From contig HF991470.1 in NCBI GenBank assembly GCA_000433095.1, forward strand, positions 19,108 to 41,023: a stretch of 21,916 nt of DNA. Direction: 5' to 3'. This document shows positions 20,108-21,916 of this stretch, one piece after another. The position numbers and the translations under genes are program-made. Under the pieces are notes generated by a model. The model was not told the origin of the DNA. It did not search any database and saw only the letters and a program-made list of their open reading frames with translations. The DNA is from Clostridium sp. CAG:967. Its GTDB lineage: Bacteria; Cyanobacteriota; Vampirovibrionia; Gastranaerophilales; Gastranaerophilaceae. The first letter of the stretch is position 1. Each line of letters opens with the position of its first letter.

Positions 20108-21916
20108 ATGGCTAATTTAAAAACTTTTATAAAATCTAAAACATTTTTTATATATTCGGTTATTTTTCATATAATATTGTCTGCTGTATTAATTCTTGTA
20201 TCCTGGTATGCATTTGAACCTAAAGTTTATAACTTTATGGCGCAAAATTTTTCCGCATACAAAACAGGCTCGGAAGAAATTGCCGTTATAGTTATTGACG
20301 ACAAATCAATAGAAAGACACAGATGGCCTTGGAAAAGAGATTTATACGCAAAGATATTCGAATATTTAAATACATACTCAAGTCCTAAAATTATCGGATA
20401 TGATGCTATACTATCGTCTTCCGAGGATAAAACTTCCGACAAAATACTATTTGATACACTTCACGAAATTGATAATGTAGTAGTCGGCTTCAGTCCGCTG
20501 GAACAAAAAGATACAAATTCAGATTACATAGAAAAATTCAACGAAAAATTTGGAATTAATGTAAATGATAACAGAAAAAACGATATCCCGAATATTTATC
20601 ACAGCATATCAAAGTTTCCAAATGAGTATTTTAATGCCGTTAAATATGCCGGTTCCGTAAACATTAACCAGGACTATGACGGCTATTTGAGAAGATACGA
20701 TTCTGTTGTAACCGTTAATAAGAACTATTATCCCTCTCTTGCTTTAAGAATGTATATGCTGATGAATAATACAAATAAAGTTACACTAAACCGCAACAAC
20801 CTGCTTGTAGAAGACACAGGATTAATTATTCCGACAGATACCTCAGCAGCAGGCGTGCAAAACTTTATAAGATATTATAAAAAACATTCTGGTTCCGAAT
20901 ACACACACAAAAAATATTCTGCAATAGATATCATTGATTCGTTAGATAACATAAAAAAGGGTGAAAGACCTATTATAGATCCTTCCGAATTAAATGACAA
21001 AATAGTTTTTGTGGGAGCTAATGCCAGAGGTGCAGGTCTTGCGCTTGAAGATGCCCTGCCTACACCTATTTTACAAAGGCACCCGGGTGTTGATATTCAG
21101 GCGACAAACCTTGATAACCTTATTAATAACGAATTTATTAAGCAGACAACACTTAAACAGGATTTATTTATAATTGTGCTGTTAAGCATATCCGCATTTA
21201 TAATAATCAGCAGACTGTCAATATTTAAGTCAATTTTACTGTTAATTGGAATAGGTCTTGCATACTTTATTTTTACAATTATATGCTACAGAAACGGTGT
21301 TGCGCCAAATGTTATTACACCGCTTGCAATTCAGCTTGTCACAATGATTTTCGGTTATTCTTATAAATTTATTCAGGAAGGCAGAAATAAAGAAAAGATT
21401 AAAAATGCAATGGGTAAATATCTTTCACAGGATATTATGCAAAACGTTGTTCAGAATATTGATGATATTAAACTCGGCGGGAAAAAAGCCAATGTAACTG
21501 TTTTATTTGCTGATATCAGAGGCTTTACAAGCATGAGTGAAAAAATGACTGCCGAAGAAGTCTCAGTAATTCTTAACGAATATTTTTCAGAAATTGAGCC
21601 TATAATAACTAAATACAACGGCGTTATTAACAAATTTATCGGCGATGCCGTTATGGCGATATTTGGCGAGCCAATACAAGACATTAATCACCCGCAAAAT
21701 GCAGTAAAATGCGCCTGTGAAATGTTGAAAAAAGTTGATCAGCTTCAGGACAAATGGTTATTTGAAGGTAAACCGAAAATTGAAATCGGAATAGGGATTA
21801 ATACCGGTGAGGCATTTGTAGGCAACATAGGTTCGGAAAAGCGTCTTGAATATACGGTTATTGGCGACATGGTAAACCTTGCAAGCAGGATTGAAAGTTA
21901 TAATAAAGTTTATAAA
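20108..21916 (+). CDS. CHASE2 - transmembrane - adenylate cyclase (3' end outside window)
   Basis: A membrane receptor-type class III cyclase, open for 603 codons to the window edge. Order: N-terminal membrane helix (about 14-34); an extracytoplasmic CHASE2 sensor with the typical start 'IAVIVIDDKSIERHRWPWKR' and end 'KIVFVGANARGAG...PGVDIQATNLDNLI'; three membrane helices (about 355-430); then the cyclase domain. Catalytic residues are present: metal Asp469 in 'LFADIRGFT', Asp513 in 'FIGDAVMAIFG', adenine-selecting Lys509 and Asp587, and transition-state Asn590 and Arg594 in 'GDMVNLASR'. Lys and Asp at the base-selecting positions favour ATP, hence cyclic AMP. The signal sensed is unknown. 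GGGAGA lies about 4 nt before ATG 20108. It is divergent from the aldolase operon. Only the last part of the cyclase domain is missing. Confidence 0.93.
   Translation, partial: MANLKTFIKSKTFFIYSVIFHIILSAVLILVSWYAFEPKVYNFMAQNFSAYKTGSEEIAVIVIDDKSIERHRWPWKRDLYAKIFEYLNTYSSPKIIGYDAILSSSEDKTSDKILFDTLHEIDNVVVGFSPLEQKDTNSDYIEKFNEKFGINVNDNRKNDIPNIYHSISKFPNEYFNAVKYAGSVNINQDYDGYLRRYDSVVTVNKNYYPSLALRMYMLMNNTNKVTLNRNNLLVEDTGLIIPTDTSAAGVQNFIRYYKKHSGSEYTHKKYSAIDIIDSLDNIKKGERPIIDPSELNDKIVFVGANARGAGLALEDALPTPILQRHPGVDIQATNLDNLINNEFIKQTTLKQDLFIIVLLSISAFIIISRLSIFKSILLLIGIGLAYFIFTIICYRNGVAPNVITPLAIQLVTMIFGYSYKFIQEGRNKEKIKNAMGKYLSQDIMQNVVQNIDDIKLGGKKANVTVLFADIRGFTSMSEKMTAEEVSVILNEYFSEIEPIITKYNGVINKFIGDAVMAIFGEPIQDINHPQNAVKCACEMLKKVDQLQDKWLFEGKPKIEIGIGINTGEAFVGNIGSEKRLEYTVIGDMVNLASRIESYNKVYK

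Noticed and set aside
1..21916. CRISPR arrays, insertion sequences, riboswitches
   Set aside because: No regularly spaced direct repeats, no transposase-like frame with inverted ends, and no riboswitch core I can recognise; gene content looks chromosomal and ordinary in composition throughout.

Overview
The window is AT-rich and looks like a chromosomal segment of a non-photosynthetic relative of Cyanobacteria, most likely a gut-type Gastranaerophilales / Vampirovibrionia (Melainabacteria) genome. That placement is an inference from remembered family features, not from a search. It rests on a prepilin-like protein beginning GFTLAEVLITLGIIGIVAAMTMP, a large protein beginning MGMAAGQARLLSITSR, a CsaB-type pyruvyl transferase, an intron-less tRNA-Leu(UAA), and ribosomal proteins S5-L30-L15 followed by SecY. 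I see no insertion sequence, phage gene, CRISPR array or rRNA.

Layout. 1-2050: the 3' end of an FAD-dependent oxidoreductase runs into a convergent CoA-disulfide-reductase/NADH-oxidase-like flavoprotein, preceded by an unlisted 46-residue small ORF. 2214-5186: a small unknown protein, an orphan MalF-type sugar ABC permease, a phosphoglucomutase/phosphomannomutase and a small XRE regulator. 5286-6032: a prepilin-like protein with a clear promoter and terminator. 6156-8984: rpsE-rpmD-rplO-secY, a detached tail of the spc ribosomal operon, closed by a strong terminator. 9218-10849: a PilZ protein and a short Orn/Lys/Arg-decarboxylase-fold PLP enzyme. 10955-12982: a 675-residue protein built like an axial or secreted filament protein. 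13156-16242: a HEAT-like small protein, a GT-C-type membrane protein and a patatin phospholipase. 16295-16380: tRNA-Leu(UAA). 16547-17521: a Gly/Cys-rich EF-hand protein. 17501-20052 (minus): a tight operon of KDPG-aldolase-like protein, KDG-kinase-like protein and CsaB. 20108-end: a CHASE2-adenylate cyclase cut by the window edge.

How they fit together. Several genes point to the cell surface and signalling: prepilin, PilZ (c-di-GMP), adenylate cyclase (cAMP), CsaB (wall-polymer pyruvylation), phosphohexomutase (sugar nucleotides), the GT-C-like protein and the axial-type protein. The aldolase-kinase pair belongs to ketodeoxygluconate breakdown.

The least expected signal is regulatory. Four genes with no Shine-Dalgarno sequence (starts at 1862 minus, 3451 minus, 13510 plus, 15034 plus) each have a -10-like hexamer exactly 6 nt before the ATG. 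This is the geometry of leaderless transcripts, while the other non-coupled genes carry ordinary purine-rich ribosome binding sites. Other points to check are the hidden small ORF, perfect inverted repeats before promoters, structured spacers inside the ribosomal cluster and an unexplained minus-strand terminator after secY.
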